Assembly (NCBI RefSeq): GCF_026241755.1 | Contig: NZ_JAPJDA010000018.1 | Span: 1 to 64,000, forward strand | Direction of reading: 5' to 3' | DNA: 64,000 nt | From: Salinimicrobium profundisediminis | GTDB taxonomy: Bacteria; Bacteroidota; Bacteroidia; Flavobacteriales; Flavobacteriaceae | Position numbers and translations under genes: made by a program | The notes under the pieces: model-generated | The model's database searches: none | What the model was told of the DNA's origin: nothing | The model's input: the letters and a program-made list of their open reading frames with translations, nothing else | In this document: positions 60,977 through 64,000 of the stretch, piece after piece | How positions within the stretch are numbered: position 1 is the first letter of the stretch | How the letters are laid out: each line of letters opens with the position of its first letter

Positions 60977-61846
60977 ATGAAACTTCAATTTTTATATAAA
61001 TATCTTACCCGAAATATTAAATTTTCTGTTCATGAGGCCAGGGAATTCCTCAAACTATGGCATTACCACCCTGAGCTGGAACTGGTGTATATTGTTGAAG
61101 GAGAAGGCACATTGTATGCTGGCGATTTTATAGGGGATTACAAAAAAGATGATATTTTTATTCTGGGACAAAATGTACCTCATATGTTCTATAGTAAATA
61201 TTCAAATGAAAATACTAAAATTTCAAAAGCTTATGTTTTTCATATTAATGAATCCTTTTTAAGCAGAAATAGTAAAGACTTGCCTGAATTTTCTTTTTTA
61301 AAACAAATTGTTACAATAAGCAAAAGGGGTGTTCTATTCCGACAGCCGGAAAATATTCACATTCGGCAAATATTGGACAACATTGACAGTGAATCTCATT
61401 CCGAGAATGCTCTTAATGTTCTTAACATTTTACTGAAATTATCCAGGTATAAAACCTATACGAGCCTCGGAAGTTTAACCTGGTTGAATTATTATAAAAT
61501 TTCAGAAAAAAGAGTGAATGATGCAGTTGAATATATCATGCTGCATTTTAAAGAAGATATTACCCTAGGCAAGGTAGCAGAAAGATCTGGTATGAATAAA
61601 TCTGCTTTTTGTAGATATTTTAAAAAGAGTACCGGCAAACCGTTTATTACCTTCTTGAATGAGTTTCGAATAAATTACTCCTGTAAATTATTACTTGAGA
61701 CATCTCCCGTAAAAACAATTTCTGAAGTTTCGTACCTGTCAGGATTTAACAGCCTTTCTTATTTTAATAGAACCTTTAAAAAAATCAACAAGGTCTCCCC
61801 TAGCCAGTATCAAGCTATGAAGAGCAACGCCTTATATCAGGAATAA
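60977..61846 (+). CDS. AraC family transcriptional regulator
   Basis: A 289-residue regulator. The N-terminal cupin sensor has WHYHPELELVYIVEGEGTLY followed by AGDFIG and FILGQNVPHMF. The C-terminal double helix-turn-helix spans about 185-285 (LGKVAERSGMNKSAFCRYFK; ISEVSYLSGFNSLSYFNRTF), ending KINKVSPSQYQAM. It is divergent from the fucosidase operon and separated from it by the repeats at 60881-60916, so it probably activates that operon in response to fucose or a fucoside. The inducer is not known. Confidence 0.92.
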   Translation: MKLQFLYKYLTRNIKFSVHEAREFLKLWHYHPELELVYIVEGEGTLYAGDFIGDYKKDDIFILGQNVPHMFYSKYSNENTKISKAYVFHINESFLSRNSKDLPEFSFLKQIVTISKRGVLFRQPENIHIRQILDNIDSESHSENALNVLNILLKLSRYKTYTSLGSLTWLNYYKISEKRVNDAVEYIMLHFKEDITLGKVAERSGMNKSAFCRYFKKSTGKPFITFLNEFRINYSCKLLLETSPVKTISEVSYLSGFNSLSYFNRTFKKINKVSPSQYQAMKSNALYQE

Positions 61847-62067
61847 ATAAGAGAAAAAGCATATAAATAATGAATTCTCAAGAATAAATGGAAGTTACTT
61901 CTTCAGAAATCTTCTTATCATTTCTCTCACCCTCCCATGAGCAGATCCAAAGACCTAAATCATCTTACGGGCTACATCAATATTCTTCATTATAAGTCCT
62001 CTCCTTTCAATCAGTTTCTCTTCACCCTCGAATTAACCGATGAGCTTCTGGAGGAGATCAACAGAGG

Positions 62068-63948
62068 TTAGTTTTCGCTTTCAAATTTCTCTACTGTCTC
62101 TTCGTAGTTCTCTTCCTGTTCTTCTTCTTCCTTCTTGATCTTTTTACCTAAATAAACCAATTGGTATCCGCTGTTAATTTCCACTTCTGAACTGTGGGAT
62201 GGGATAATCCTTAATTCGCCGGTATCGGTCTTTACAAAAAGCGGAATAATGTCGGGATCGGTTTTAGAAATTTCCAGTAAACCTTCATAATGCGCCCTGC
62301 TGTTGAGTACTACCTCATGAATGGTGGGATAGCTTCTGGCCACTTCAGTTAATTTAATATAATCATCGGTGTGAGAAAATAATCCTTCGGAAGGATTTGT
62401 CTCCGGATCATTCATTTCATCCGAAGAAATAAGCCTGAAAGAGCCCTTTTCCCCATACTGGTTGGTAAACTTGTTTATCGCAGTTTTATTGATATCACTG
62501 TTCCCGGTCATAGCCATGAGGTAACCAACATCATTGAGCTCAACATTGTTGAAAAGATCGTCTTCATAAACACTACCTGCAATAGCATCAAGGCCCAGAT
62601 CCTTCGCCTTCATTACGTTATCACCATTGTTATCCATCAGCACCACATGCCTATTATTGTCTTGCAGGTATTTACCAATAAGCCTTGAAACAGAAGATGC
62701 GCCAATAATGAGAATTCCCTCTGCGTCTTTTACAAAAACACCTACCAGTTTAGCAAAGATGCGCGCCGTGGTGGCATTGAGCAGTACAGAGAGTAATACT
62801 ACCATAAAGACCAGCGGAGTGATATATTCGGCTCCCGGAACTCCTTCCCTGGCCAGTTTAAGCCCAAAAAGGGAAGCAATACCGGCCGCAACAATACCAC
62901 GGGGGCCAACCCAGCTGATAAAGGCAATCTCATTGGCTTTAAGATTAGAACCCAGGGAACTAAGAATAACCCCAATAGGCCGTACAATGAACACGACTGC
63001 CCCAAACAACATAGCCGCTTTCCAGTTGTAAATAAGTAACAGGTCAGAGATTTCGATATTTGCTGCAAGGAGAATGAATAGGATCGAAATGAGCAGTACG
63101 CTCAGAGACTCTTTAAAATAAAGCAGTTCCTTGATGTTTGGCAGGTTTTTGTTACCCATAACCATTCCCATAACCACTACTGCTAAAAGTCCGCTTTCAT
63201 GGGCAAATGTATCGGCAAGTACAAATACCCCAAGTACCGTGGCCAGGGTGAAAACATTAAGCAGGTAGTGAGGTATTACGTTCCGCTTTATAAGCAGGGC
63301 CAGGATATGAGCAAAGGTGAAACCAAAGGTGAAACCAAATAGAATGATCTTCCCGAATTCTGTAAGCGCTGTAATAGTAAAATCCTGCCCACCTTCAACG
63401 CGAATAAATTCATACATCAAAACGGCAATCAGTGCGCCAATAGGATCTATCAAAATTCCTTCCCATTTCAGGATGGAGGAAACATGAGTTTTAAGAGGAA
63501 TATTCCGAAGAATAGGTGCAATAACCGTAGGTCCTGTAACTATAATAAGCGACGAAAACAGGAAAGATATTTGCCACGAGAACCCGTATATAAAATGTGC
63601 TGCAAGCCCGGCGCCAAAAAAGGTAACTACAACCCCCACACTTATCAGCTTCACGATAACGGGACCAATATTTCCCACCTCGCCACGCCTTAAGGTAAGT
63701 CCTCCTTCAAAAAGAATGACCGCAATAGCCAGAGAAACGAAATAAAATAAGCTCTCTCCGGGAAATACGCCTTCTTCCCCATTCCAAATAGGCTCGAGCC
63801 ACTTTGTTCCGTCATGGGAAATTAGTGTGGAAAAAGGGCCTACAAAAAGGCCTATAAGTATAAGCGGAAGAATTGCCGGTGTCTTTGTTTTCCAGGCAAC
63901 CCACTGCGCCAGTATTCCCAGGATAACTAAGCCTGCTAGTTCTAACAT
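62068..63948 (-). CDS. Cation:proton antiporter (CPA1/NhaP-type) with TrkA-N domain
   Basis: A 626-residue membrane transporter. The first ~385 residues have about 12-13 helices, including LFEGGLTLRRGEVGNIGPVI and the TGPTVIAPILRN segment of the ion site in the NhaP group. A cytoplasmic NAD-binding TrkA-N/RCK domain follows (ILIIGASSVSRLIGKYLQDN; YLMAMTGNSDINKTAINKF). The tail is very acidic (KKIKKEEEEQEENYEETVEK). It exchanges Na+ or K+ for protons in pH and salt balance, fitting a marine lifestyle. It is the last gene of the window and its promoter lies near 63960. Confidence 0.92.
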   Translation of the reverse strand: MLELAGLVILGILAQWVAWKTKTPAILPLILIGLFVGPFSTLISHDGTKWLEPIWNGEEGVFPGESLFYFVSLAIAVILFEGGLTLRRGEVGNIGPVIVKLISVGVVVTFFGAGLAAHFIYGFSWQISFLFSSLIIVTGPTVIAPILRNIPLKTHVSSILKWEGILIDPIGALIAVLMYEFIRVEGGQDFTITALTEFGKIILFGFTFGFTFAHILALLIKRNVIPHYLLNVFTLATVLGVFVLADTFAHESGLLAVVVMGMVMGNKNLPNIKELLYFKESLSVLLISILFILLAANIEISDLLLIYNWKAAMLFGAVVFIVRPIGVILSSLGSNLKANEIAFISWVGPRGIVAAGIASLFGLKLAREGVPGAEYITPLVFMVVLLSVLLNATTARIFAKLVGVFVKDAEGILIIGASSVSRLIGKYLQDNNRHVVLMDNNGDNVMKAKDLGLDAIAGSVYEDDLFNNVELNDVGYLMAMTGNSDINKTAINKFTNQYGEKGSFRLISSDEMNDPETNPSEGLFSHTDDYIKLTEVARSYPTIHEVVLNSRAHYEGLLEISKTDPDIIPLFVKTDTGELRIIPSHSSEVEINSGYQLVYLGKKIKKEEEEQEENYEETVEKFESEN

Positions 63949-64000
63949 GTGTTATTTACTTTTGTATAGAAATTAGCCATAAAGTTAACTTTTTATGCGT

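Noticed and set aside
61847-62071. Small ORF of 44 codons (61937-62071, +) and a minus-strand frame with KNIDVARKMI
   Set aside because: The plus-strand ORF overlaps the antiporter end and has no recognisable motif. The minus-strand reading needs two stop codons to be ignored. It may be a gene relic, but I cannot support an identity.

Overview
The window looks like a chromosomal segment of a marine-type member of the Flavobacteriia (Bacteroidota), close in style to Gramella, Salegentibacter or Zunongwangia. The evidence is gene content: GldH and SprE/PorW for gliding and type IX secretion, a tRNA hydroxylase TrhO, an ECF sigma factor with a membrane partner, and an F-type ATP synthase operon that ends at atpG without atpD/atpC. 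Promoter-like boxes of the Bacteroidota form TAnnTTTG and few Shine-Dalgarno sequences point the same way. I see no rRNA, tRNA, CRISPR array, transposase or phage gene.

Layout. 1-8876 (+) is a tightly packed, partly translationally coupled operon of soluble sugar enzymes: a TIM-barrel/SDR fusion cut by the window edge, an MDR dehydrogenase, a Gfo/Idh/MocA oxidoreductase, one GT4-like and three tandem CgeB-like glycosyltransferases, and a methyltransferase. 8975-16195 holds an S9 dipeptidyl peptidase (-) and a plus-strand run of lplA, a CNNM/CBS protein, ogt, a serine hydrolase and a 3'-5' exonuclease, then a small unknown protein. 16306-23360 (-) holds the CoA-transferase pair scoA/scoB, interrupted by a four-helix-bundle ORF, then PBP1A, gldH, a PSP1/RicT-like protein and trhO. 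23723-31914 holds recA, the sigma factor and its membrane partner, plsC, trpS, dprA, an HU/SPOR protein and a thioesterase. 32070-39107 (-) is an envelope operon: flippase, dut, nucleotidyltransferase, TPR protein, DUF4292 lipoprotein and an EnvC-like protein. 39473-48503 (-) has sprE, bactofilin, AtpZ/AtpI-like proteins and atpBEFHAG, with a second four-helix-bundle ORF between atpA and atpG. 48665-52968 holds a CPBP protease, an ABC pair and a ferredoxin-type reductase. 53028-61846 is a fucose locus: L-fucose dehydrogenase-like SDR, GH29, GH95, GH29 and a divergent AraC regulator, with two sets of decayed catabolic genes. 62068-63948 is a cation/proton antiporter.

Points of most interest. 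(1) The two four-helix-bundle ORFs each sit exactly between inverted arrays of 7- or 8-nt tandem repeats, inside an operon and in the operon's direction; two further spacers carry the same kind of inverted arrays with no ORF. Together they suggest a family of small, operon-compatible inserted elements. (2) The fucose operon keeps its secreted hydrolases, its first dehydrogenase and its likely operator (two 15-bp repeats 21 bp apart), but a fuconolactonase, a second SDR and an altronate-dehydratase-like gene survive only as frameshifted or nonsense fragments. (3) A 30-codon leader with a Ser-Cys-Ser-Cys-Arg motif followed by a terminator precedes trhO. (4) The 3' end of atpG has been duplicated in tandem with a 74-bp period.

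All functional calls are from reading sequence and translated proteins by eye; no database search or folding program was run.
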